Origin: Chitinophagales bacterium
GTDB lineage: Bacteria; Bacteroidota; Bacteroidia; Chitinophagales; Saprospiraceae
Length of the DNA stretch: 64,000 nucleotides
Assembly: GCA_013299105.1 (NCBI GenBank)
Contig: JAAFJY010000009.1
Coordinates: forward strand, 62,001 to 126,000
Direction of reading: 5' to 3'
Positions 33,969 to 41,031 of this stretch are shown in pieces. Each line of letters starts with the position of its first letter. Position 1 is the first letter of the stretch. A program made the position numbers and the translations under genes. The notes beneath the pieces are model-generated. The model saw nothing but the letters and a program-made list of their open reading frames with translations, was not told where the DNA came from and made no database searches.

Positions 33969-33972
33969 GTTT

Positions 33973-34803
33973 TTAACAGTTCTTGTACGCTTCGATTATT
34001 TTTTGCAAAAACTTTGCTTGGTCTTGTTGCCAATAGAGGTTAGAAAAAATCTCCACTTCCATAAAGCCATCAAAACCAGCTTTTTCGACCCAAGAGCGAA
34101 TCAAAGGAATTGGGACGCAGCCTTCCCCCATCAGTCCCCGGTCGTTGAGTAGGTCAATAGTAGGTGATTTCCAGTCGCAAATGTGGAAGGCAAATAGGTG
34201 ATTATTGGCTCCGCAACGGTAAATTTCCTGTTCCAAACTCGGATCCCACCACAAGTGATACACATCTGCTGCCACCCCTACCCAAGGTGATTGAATGGCT
34301 TCGCACAGGTCGTTGGCTTGGCCTAGGGTATTGATCGCCGAGCGGGTATCGGCGTACATCGGGTGCAAAGGTTCGATGGCCAAACGCACCCCGGCTGCCG
34401 AGGCCTCCGGGATCAATTTTTCGATGCCTTCCCGGATTTGCTGGCGCGAGGTAGCCAAAGCTTGCCCCGGATCGGCACCACAAACCAACACAATCAGGTC
34501 GGTGCCTAATGCATGGGCTTCTTCGATGGCGCGGCGATTGTCGTCAATGGCTGCTTGTCTTTTGACCGGATCCGTGCTGGGAAAAAAGCCGCCCCGGCAC
34601 AAAGAGACGATTGACAAACCCTCGTTCCGCAGCAGATCGCCCGTTTTTTTGATGTCTCGACCAACCAGGGCGTCACGCCATACCGTAATGCCCTTTACAC
34701 CCGCTGCCGCAAAGTTTTTGGCCGATTCTTCAATCGCCCAGGGCTTGGTAGTGATGGTATGGATGCAAAGTCGATCGAGATGGGTGATGGGTTTGGCACT
34801 CAT
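33973..34803 (-). CDS. Sugar phosphate isomerase/epimerase (xylose-isomerase-like TIM barrel)
   Basis: A 276-residue single-domain TIM barrel of the AP-endonuclease-2/xylose isomerase-like family. Typical strands are LCIHTITTKPWAIEESAKNF, GITVWRD, LSIVSLCRGGFF, and the metal-binding residues expected in RLAIEPLHP (Glu), GVAADVYHLWWDP (Asp, His), FAFHICDW and GFMEVEIFS (Glu). Homologues act as ketose 3-epimerases, hydroxypyruvate isomerases or 3-keto-glycoside enzymes. The ATG at 34803 overlaps the TGA of the upstream GH88-like gene (ATGA), which indicates translational coupling and fixes the start. Confidence 0.9.
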   Translation of the reverse strand: MSAKPITHLDRLCIHTITTKPWAIEESAKNFAAAGVKGITVWRDALVGRDIKKTGDLLRNEGLSIVSLCRGGFFPSTDPVKRQAAIDDNRRAIEEAHALGTDLIVLVCGADPGQALATSRQQIREGIEKLIPEASAAGVRLAIEPLHPMYADTRSAINTLGQANDLCEAIQSPWVGVAADVYHLWWDPSLEQEIYRCGANNHLFAFHICDWKSPTIDLLNDRGLMGEGCVPIPLIRSWVEKAGFDGFMEVEIFSNLYWQQDQAKFLQKIIEAYKNC

Positions 34804-36179
34804 TTCACACAATTGTAGAAGGTGTAATAAGGCTCCTCATTGATCAACTTTTGCAAGTACAAGCATACCTCTCGGATGTGGTAGTCGCCCCACATGCTCG
34901 ATTCACCGTTGGCGATTTTGCTGCCAGCGGGCACGTAATCCCAGCCATTGGGTTGGTGGTAAATCGAGTGCAAGAGCAGACCCTGGTGGTTTTCATTGGT
35001 GCTCAAATACGGCTCGTTCAACAGGGTGTCGAGCACTTGAAGTGCGGCCTGGATGTATTTTTCACCTTGTCCGGCCACTTTTTTGTTCAAATAGCGCCCC
35101 AAACGCAGCAAACCTTGTGCTCCAATTGCCGCTGCCGAGCTGTCCACAGGTTCGTAATCGTTGTAGGGATCGGCGGCCCGGCCCAGGTAATCACCTAATT
35201 TGTGGAGATTGGGAGCTCCAGTATCCCAATAAGGCACGCCGTCAACTGGGGTATTTTCAATGAAAAAATCGCAGGTGGCCTGGGCGGCCTTGAGCATCAT
35301 TTTTTCGAGATCGGCTTTGCCTCCAAACGGGGCCAGGCTTGCCTCATCAGCCGTTTCTAGCCATTCCAATTCTTCTGGAAAACCACACATGGCCCAAGCC
35401 AAGCCCCTGGTCCAAGTGGTAAATCCAGAGAATCCCTGCTGTGAATTGGGGCAACGAAAATTGCCATCTTTAACATTGAAAACGCTCTCGTGGGCAGTGC
35501 GGCCCCATTCATCGTAGCTGTCGCGGCCTTCGCCATAAAAAACTGAATATCCTGCCGTAGCCTTGATGTGCAAAAGCGCCCGTTCCAACAAGCTGATTTT
35601 GGCATCGCCTTCCCCCTGGAAAACATGCCCCAATTCATGGCTCACGATCAAGGCCCGGCAAGAGCGGATGGTATCCACAAAAAGGGAATGCGCGCCATTG
35701 AAGGAATGAATAAAGCCTCCGTTTTTGATACTCGTCCAGCGTGATGCTTGCACTGCACCAGAGATTTTCAGCGCCAGTTCGTAAAAGTTCTTTTCCCATT
35801 CGTTGAAAGGGATTTTGCCTTCGCGCATCAGGCGCAGCAAGTTGCCATAGGTGCTCACGTTGTTGAAACCGTGGTCGTGTACGCCGATGTGGCTTACGTG
35901 CGGGGCCATTTTTTCCAAAGTCTGGCGCTTGGCAATTGCCAATACTTCTTGGTCGCCAGTGGCGTCAAAATGCAAAATGACTGAACCGTACTGAAAACCT
36001 TGGGTCCATTCGGTCCAACCACGGGTGGTATAAATTCCCGCAGCGGTAAACACTGGAGAGCCTTTGGATTCGTCGTAGTTTTTGTTGATCAGTTGAATTT
36101 TTTGCCCCGAAAGGGTCCAAAATTTTGCCAGTTTTTTGGATAGGTCTTGAGGGCTACGCTTGGTATCCGTGTTGATCAT
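34800..36179 (-). CDS. GH88-like unsaturated glucuronyl hydrolase
   Basis: A 459-residue protein with an alpha/alpha-barrel pattern of glycoside hydrolase family 88. Matching stretches are HVSHIGVHDHGFNNVSTYG (catalytic Asp in HDHGF), GFTTWTRGLAWAMCGFPEEL, VPYWDTGAP and VDSSAAAIGAQGLLRLG (second key Asp). GH88 enzymes remove unsaturated uronic acid from oligosaccharides left by polysaccharide lyases. No signal peptide is visible, so it should act in the cytoplasm. It is the first gene of the operon and is coupled to the isomerase by an ATGA overlap. The start at 36179 is preferred; 12 more in-frame codons exist upstream. Confidence 0.82.
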   Translation of the reverse strand: MINTDTKRSPQDLSKKLAKFWTLSGQKIQLINKNYDESKGSPVFTAAGIYTTRGWTEWTQGFQYGSVILHFDATGDQEVLAIAKRQTLEKMAPHVSHIGVHDHGFNNVSTYGNLLRLMREGKIPFNEWEKNFYELALKISGAVQASRWTSIKNGGFIHSFNGAHSLFVDTIRSCRALIVSHELGHVFQGEGDAKISLLERALLHIKATAGYSVFYGEGRDSYDEWGRTAHESVFNVKDGNFRCPNSQQGFSGFTTWTRGLAWAMCGFPEELEWLETADEASLAPFGGKADLEKMMLKAAQATCDFFIENTPVDGVPYWDTGAPNLHKLGDYLGRAADPYNDYEPVDSSAAAIGAQGLLRLGRYLNKKVAGQGEKYIQAALQVLDTLLNEPYLSTNENHQGLLLHSIYHQPNGWDYVPAGSKIANGESSMWGDYHIREVCLYLQKLINEEPYYTFYNCVK

Positions 36180-36250
36180 GTTTCTTGTTTGTTGACCAAT
36201 TGATGAAGAAAGCAAGAAAAAGACGAAGGCAATGGCAAATTACCTGATAA

Positions 36251-36384
36251 GGGAGCGTAAAAAAATAAGGTAAACGAGTTTGGGTTTAGTGAAAAAAGAA
36301 AAGCAACTGGATGAAAGGAAGTTGTGTTCTTTTTTTGCTAAACCTCAAAAACAAAGTTGTTTACCTTATTTTAGCTCAAATACT
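36251..36384. repeat. Hairpin repeat family A, copy A2
   Basis: A 134-bp near-palindrome with the same ends as copy A1. Here GGTAAAC on the left pairs with GTTTACC on the right, and GGGTTTAG with CTAAACC, both changed relative to A1 with pairing kept. It lies about 70 bp upstream of the GH88-like start. Together with copy B3 it accounts for most of the 36180-36614 gap, which holds no gene. Confidence 0.88.
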
Positions 36385-36494
36385 ATAAGGTTGATGGTAT
36401 TTTTTGGAAAAGCAGATTCTATGGAACAGAAAAGAAATAAAGTGGACATCTTTGACTTTTGATTAAGCCCTTTGCGTGGCAAGGTTATGGCCAA

Positions 36495-36612
36495 AATCAT
36501 GGTCAACGTCATGCTGGAAATCCGTGAAAATCAGTTTGATCCGTTTTATCCGTGTTCCCAACTAGCCTCGCACAGCGAGGCAACGAAGTTGTCTAGTTTA
36601 TTTAATCTGCGG
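36495..36612 (-). repeat. 3'-flanking repeat family B, copy B3
   Basis: On the minus strand it starts a few bases after the serine hydrolase stop, carries the stem-loop CCTCG-CTGTG-CGAGG (36566-36580), and ends ACGGATTTCCAGCATGACG then TTGACCATGAT. Its orientation relative to the preceding gene is the same as in B1 and B2. Confidence 0.78.
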
Positions 36613-36614
36613 CC

Positions 36615-37871
36615 CTATTTCAACTTCGCAATGGCCTGGTAAACCAAAACCTTGAACTTTTCGCTCAGTTCGGGATGGCTGTTGGGGTATTTTTGGGTCA
36701 TGCACAAGCCAATGATGCCCTGTGTGGGGTCAACCCAATAGTTGGTGCCAAAAATGCCACCCCACTCAAAACTTCCCTCCGAAACAGGAATGCGAGCTGC
36801 TTCTTTGGGCGTTACGAGTGCAAAACCCAGGCCAAATTTGCGCGGGCCAAGCGACAAATCCCCAATTTGATTGCTGGTCATCATTTTGACGATGGCGGGC
36901 GACAAAATCTGCTGGCCGTTGAAGCTGCCTCCATTCATAAACATTTGCAAAAACTTGGCGTAGTCCAGCGTAGTGCCGCTGAGTCCGGCCCCACCAGCAT
37001 AAAAACTGCCCTTGATTTTGGGGTAATCTTGGTAAATAGCTGGCGCTTTGGTGGTTTGTTGCTGTTCATTTTCAGTGTAAACTTGGATCAGTCGATCAAA
37101 TTTAGACTCCGGCAAATAAAAATAGGTATCGCTGATGCCCAAGGGCTTGAAAATGCGGGTTTGGAAAAAATCCTCCAAGGGCAGTCCCGAAAGTTTTTCT
37201 ACCAAATAGCCCAAGACTTCGAGGTTTAGGCCGTAAGTCCAGCGCTCGCCCGGGTTATGCATCAGGGGCAATTTTGCCAAGTTGTTGACTACTTCCTCAA
37301 GCTTGGCGTGAGGGGTGCCAATGCCACCAGGAACCTGGTATTTGGCATAAATGGCATTGGCTTCTTTTGAGCCGATGGTCGGATATCCAATGCCCGAAGT
37401 GTGGGACAGCAAATCCCGGATGGTGATCTCCCTTTTGGCTGGAATGCTGGTAAAACTCGTGTCGCTTTCATTAAACTTATCCAAAACTCTGGGGAATTTA
37501 AATGCGGGCAGGTATTTGGAGATGGGATCGTCAAGCAGGAATTTGCCTTCCTCGTACAGCATCATCACTGCGGTGCTCGTGATCGCCTTGGTTTGAGAGG
37601 CCAGGCGAAAGATGCCATCTTTTGACAATGGTTTTTTGGTATCGGTGTCATCAAAACCGTAAGCTTGGTAGTGTACTATTTTGCCGTCCCGAATAATTAG
37701 CGTCACGCCACCCGGAATCCAGCCTTTTTGAATGTATTCATTGAACACCGCGTCGATGCGTTTGAGCCGGGCCGAACTCATACCCACTGATTCAGGTGTT
37801 GCAAGGGGCAGGTTTTGGGCGAAAACCTGCAAAGAAACCAGGGCAAATAGCAGGCAAAAAAGCTGTTTCAT
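36615..37871 (-). CDS. Exported class C beta-lactamase-like serine hydrolase
   Basis: A 418-residue penicillin-binding-protein-fold hydrolase with a signal peptide (MKQLFCLLFALVSLQVFA). The catalytic SxxK is S92-K95 in RLASQTKAIT; the second motif is near RWTYGLNLEVLG, where Y-G-L replaces the usual YxN. The third motif is probably in FEWGGIFGTNYWVDP. Family members are esterases, D-amino-acid peptidases or carboxypeptidases; true beta-lactamase activity cannot be inferred. A TATGTTTG promoter element lies 27 bp upstream. The NTF2-like gene ends 60 bp before it. Confidence 0.9.
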   Translation of the reverse strand: MKQLFCLLFALVSLQVFAQNLPLATPESVGMSSARLKRIDAVFNEYIQKGWIPGGVTLIIRDGKIVHYQAYGFDDTDTKKPLSKDGIFRLASQTKAITSTAVMMLYEEGKFLLDDPISKYLPAFKFPRVLDKFNESDTSFTSIPAKREITIRDLLSHTSGIGYPTIGSKEANAIYAKYQVPGGIGTPHAKLEEVVNNLAKLPLMHNPGERWTYGLNLEVLGYLVEKLSGLPLEDFFQTRIFKPLGISDTYFYLPESKFDRLIQVYTENEQQQTTKAPAIYQDYPKIKGSFYAGGAGLSGTTLDYAKFLQMFMNGGSFNGQQILSPAIVKMMTSNQIGDLSLGPRKFGLGFALVTPKEAARIPVSEGSFEWGGIFGTNYWVDPTQGIIGLCMTQKYPNSHPELSEKFKVLVYQAIAKLK

Positions 37872-37898
37872 AAGTGTAAGTTGAGTTTTGGAGCATTA

Positions 37899-37906
37899 CA
37901 AACATA
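37899..37906 (-). promoter_or_regulatory. Bacteroidota -7 element of the serine hydrolase gene
   Basis: The minus strand reads TATGTTTG, matching TAnnTTTG, 27 bp upstream of the ATG. Confidence 0.5.
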
Positions 37907-37931
37907 CACTTTTTGCCATAAAACCCTTCAA

Positions 37932-38495
37932 TTATTTCAACGCCTGCCCGGCTTCAAAATCGGCTTTTCCGATGGTACCATCTTCGTCACTGTCGTAGTC
38001 CATCACAATCATCCAGTGCCCAGCCACAAGGCGGTGGATGACGTGAAATTTGCCATAATGATCGGTCTTTGAGCCGTCTTTGCCGATGCTAGTGTAGCGA
38101 TAAATGCCGCGCTCGGAAGCTAAATTTTCGCTGACTGTTCTTTCAAAAAAAGTAAAGGCAATGGCACATGTTCGGCCATTGGCGCGGTTGTAATTGAAAT
38201 GGCGTTGAGAGGAAGCCAGGCTTTCTTCTTTGCCAAAAATATTGTCGGTCATGGCGCGAATGAAATCCTCGCTGTGTAGGGCTTCGTATTTCTCAGCATC
38301 CCCAGCGGCGTAAGCTGCGATGAAGGGGTGCCAAATGTCGCGGTCAATGGCGTTGAGCCGGGCCAGGCTGAGTGAGTCTTTGGGGATTTTGATTTGGGGT
38401 TTGGGCGCAATGGCTTGCCCAGCGGGCATTTGCACCTGCGCAAACAGCCAGGTGCTGAAAGCAAAAAAGAAGGCAAAAGGTAAAAAAGTTTTCAT
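37932..38495 (-). CDS. Exported NTF2-like (DUF4440-type) protein with C-terminal EF-hand-like loop
   Basis: A 187-residue protein with a signal peptide (FLPFAFFFAFSTWLFA). A proline/lysine linker leads to an NTF2-like domain (about 45-165: FIAAYAAGDAEKYEALHSEDFIR and GHWMIVMDYD). Directly after the last strand comes D168-S-D-E-D-G-T-I-G-K-A-D179-F, which fits a calcium-binding EF-hand loop (D at 1, 3 and 5, G at 6, I at 8, acidic at 12). Calcium binding is inferred only. The start at 38495 gives the signal peptide; a TACCTTTG element lies 28 bp upstream. Confidence 0.75.
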   Translation of the reverse strand: MKTFLPFAFFFAFSTWLFAQVQMPAGQAIAPKPQIKIPKDSLSLARLNAIDRDIWHPFIAAYAAGDAEKYEALHSEDFIRAMTDNIFGKEESLASSQRHFNYNRANGRTCAIAFTFFERTVSENLASERGIYRYTSIGKDGSKTDHYGKFHVIHRLVAGHWMIVMDYDSDEDGTIGKADFEAGQALK

Positions 38496-38522
38496 AGCTC
38501 GTTTAGTGAAGTTTGGAAAGTG

Positions 38523-38530
38523 CAAAGGTA
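38523..38530 (-). promoter_or_regulatory. Bacteroidota -7 element of the NTF2-like gene
   Basis: The minus strand reads TACCTTTG, an exact TAnnTTTG match, the same octamer as before miaE. It lies between the permease stop and the NTF2-like start, so this gene probably has its own promoter. Confidence 0.55.
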
Positions 38531-38541
38531 GAACTTTTGAT

Positions 38542-40983
38542 CTACTCACTCTTCAAACTCTTCACCGGATTGGCCAAAGCAGCTTTCACACTTTGAAAAC
38601 TCACCGTCAAAAAAGCAATCGACAAAGCACCAATGCCCGCCAACGCAAAAATCCACCAATCAAGCTGGATGCGGTAAGCAAAATCGGCCAGCCATTGGTC
38701 GGTAAAATAGTATGCAACAGGTGAGGCAAGTACAATAGCAATACCAACCAATTTTAAAAAGTCTTTGGCCAACAAGGCGGTGATGCCAGCCACGCTAGCC
38801 CCCAAAACCTTGCGAATGCCAATTTCTTTGGTCCGCTGCTCGGCCATATAGGTCGCCAACGCGAACAAACCAAGGCAGGCAATGAGAATGGCAAACACCG
38901 CAAAACTGGTGAAAATGCGCCCTTGCCTCTGTACATCGTCGTACATCTTGGCAAAACCTTCATCCAAAAAAGTATAACGAATGGCTTGACCAGGCGATAT
39001 TTTTTTCCATACCTTGGTCACTGCTTCAATGGTTTTAGGCATATCGGCAGTATTGATTTTCAGCGCTGTAATGCCGGGGCTATTGCCCAAACGCAGGCAA
39101 AGGCTGCCAATGTTTTCTTTTAATGACTCGAAATGAAAGTCTTCCACCACGCCAATCACGGTAAAGGACTGGTAGTTGTTGCTGATACGCTGGCCAACGG
39201 GATGGTCAAAATGTAAACTTTTAGCCATCGTCTGGTTGATGATTACTGCTTGCGAGTCGCTCGCCATGTCTTGTGAAAAATCGCGTCCATCCACGATTTT
39301 CATGCCCAAGGTGCTGATGTAGCTGTGGTCAATGTCCCACATTTGCATTCCAATCTCGTCCGAAGTACTGCTTTTTTTGGCATCGCGAAAAGTGTTGCCA
39401 TTTCGCTTCGAACCACTTCCTACGATGGGCAAAAAATCGCTTGAACTCACACTTTTTACCCCAGAAACATGGCTGAGTTCTTGTTTGAAGGTGGAGATTT
39501 TGTCGCCCAGGGTTTGGGTGCCTTGCAACAACAAAACTTGGTCCTTTTCATAGCCGAGTCGAGCATTGGAGATGAAATTCATTTGCCGAAGCACCACAAT
39601 GGACCCAATGACCAAAGCAGCCGAGGTGGCAAATTGGAAAACTACCAGTGCACTTCGCAAAGAGGTGTTTTTCTTGCTGCGATTCAAATTGCCTTTCAGC
39701 ACCCGAATCGGTTGGAAAGCGCACATGTACAAAGCTGGATAAAGCCCAGCCAATAAACCAACTACAATTGCAGCAAGTACAAAAATCGGCAAAAACCACC
39801 AGGCCATCCAAGGCATCGTGAGCGACTTAGCGGCCATGTCATTGAAGAAAGGCAAGCAAATGTGGGCCAAAACCAGCCCCAAAACGAAAGCCCCCAGGCT
39901 CAACAACACCGACTCGGCCAAAAACTGCGTCACCAACTGTATGCGCAGCGAACCTACGGCTTTGCGCACACCCACTTCCTTGGCGCGTTCCATCGAGCGA
40001 GCGGTACTCAAATTGATGAAATTGATACAGGCAAGCAGGAAAATACAAATAGCAATGGTGCCAAACAGCCAAACCATGCGCAGGTCACCATTCGAAGAGC
40101 CATTTTCGATCCCAGCAGAATGGAGGTGGATTTGTGAAATGGGCTGCAATTCAAGCGCAATGGAGCTCCGAACCTTTGCGATAGTGGCCTCACCCATGCC
40201 TTCTTTTTTAAAATAGTCTTTCAAGTATTTGTCAAAAACAGCATCGAGCATTTTTCCTTCAAAAGCTTTTACATCCGTCCCAGCCCGCAAGCTGAGGTAG
40301 GTATGGTAATTGCTGGCCCCCCAATTGGTCTGTTCCCCGGGGTAAAATTCCAAGCCTTTTTGGGAGATAAGGAAATCGAAATTCAAGTGCGAATTGCCAG
40401 GGAAATCTTCTATCACCCCGCCGATCTGGTTGGGGTTTTGGGTGTCGTTGTTGAAAATCAGCGTTTTGCCGACTGGGTTTGCTCCGGGGAAATACTTGTC
40501 ACTGATTTTTTTTGAAATCACAATTGAGTTGGGTTGTGAAAGCGCACTATTTCTATTCCCGTAAACCATCGGAATTTCCAACAGTTCCAGCATCTCCGGA
40601 TCGGCGAAAGTGAATCCCTCTTCGTAGTGGTTTTCTACTTCATCCGCTCGACGAATCGAGTTTCCACCCCCTGTAAACAAGGTATTCGGGTTGATGCGTC
40701 CAATGGTTTCGATTTCAGGTAATAATTCTTTCAGCGCAGGCGCAAAGGGCGCTGGAAAATCTACGCCTCTTCCCTCCAAAGCCCCATCGCGATTGACCCC
40801 AATGACGCGGTAAAGTTGATCCCCATTTTTATAAAAATTATCATAATTCAATTCATGGTGGATAAACAAAGCGATCAAGGTGCAGGCCGCCACACCAATT
40901 GCAAAGCCCCCGACTTTGATGGCGGTGTACATTTTTTGTTTGCGCAGGCTGCGGGTTGCGATTTTGAAGTAGTAGGATAGCAT
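38542..40983 (-). CDS. FtsX/MacB-type permease 1 of the array (close paralogue of the 43697-46138 gene)
   Basis: An 813-residue permease, last in transcription order of the array. It begins MLSYYFKIATRSLRKQKMYT and has TM1 at about 22-44, first FtsX helices at about 300-410 with the MERAKEVGVRKAVGSLR coupling motif, TM5 near 440, and second FtsX helices at about 700-800 with EQRTKEIGIRKVLGAS. The ending is NPVKSLKSE. Its sequence is nearly the same as the gene at 43697-46138 along its whole length, pointing to a recent duplication. The start at 40983 is taken from that paralogue; eight further upstream codons exist. It lies 48 bp after the 41032-43506 gene. Confidence 0.94.
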   Translation of the reverse strand: MLSYYFKIATRSLRKQKMYTAIKVGGFAIGVAACTLIALFIHHELNYDNFYKNGDQLYRVIGVNRDGALEGRGVDFPAPFAPALKELLPEIETIGRINPNTLFTGGGNSIRRADEVENHYEEGFTFADPEMLELLEIPMVYGNRNSALSQPNSIVISKKISDKYFPGANPVGKTLIFNNDTQNPNQIGGVIEDFPGNSHLNFDFLISQKGLEFYPGEQTNWGASNYHTYLSLRAGTDVKAFEGKMLDAVFDKYLKDYFKKEGMGEATIAKVRSSIALELQPISQIHLHSAGIENGSSNGDLRMVWLFGTIAICIFLLACINFINLSTARSMERAKEVGVRKAVGSLRIQLVTQFLAESVLLSLGAFVLGLVLAHICLPFFNDMAAKSLTMPWMAWWFLPIFVLAAIVVGLLAGLYPALYMCAFQPIRVLKGNLNRSKKNTSLRSALVVFQFATSAALVIGSIVVLRQMNFISNARLGYEKDQVLLLQGTQTLGDKISTFKQELSHVSGVKSVSSSDFLPIVGSGSKRNGNTFRDAKKSSTSDEIGMQMWDIDHSYISTLGMKIVDGRDFSQDMASDSQAVIINQTMAKSLHFDHPVGQRISNNYQSFTVIGVVEDFHFESLKENIGSLCLRLGNSPGITALKINTADMPKTIEAVTKVWKKISPGQAIRYTFLDEGFAKMYDDVQRQGRIFTSFAVFAILIACLGLFALATYMAEQRTKEIGIRKVLGASVAGITALLAKDFLKLVGIAIVLASPVAYYFTDQWLADFAYRIQLDWWIFALAGIGALSIAFLTVSFQSVKAALANPVKSLKSE

Positions 40984-41031
40984 CATGGTTTTCTTTTTTT
41001 TGTGCAAGAACAGTTAAGGCATGTGGCTACC

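Noticed and set aside
36246-36390. ATAAGG on both sides of hairpin copy A2, considered as a target-site duplication
   Set aside because: The other copies have no matching flanking repeats, and the motif overlaps the element's own end, so insertion by transposition is not shown.
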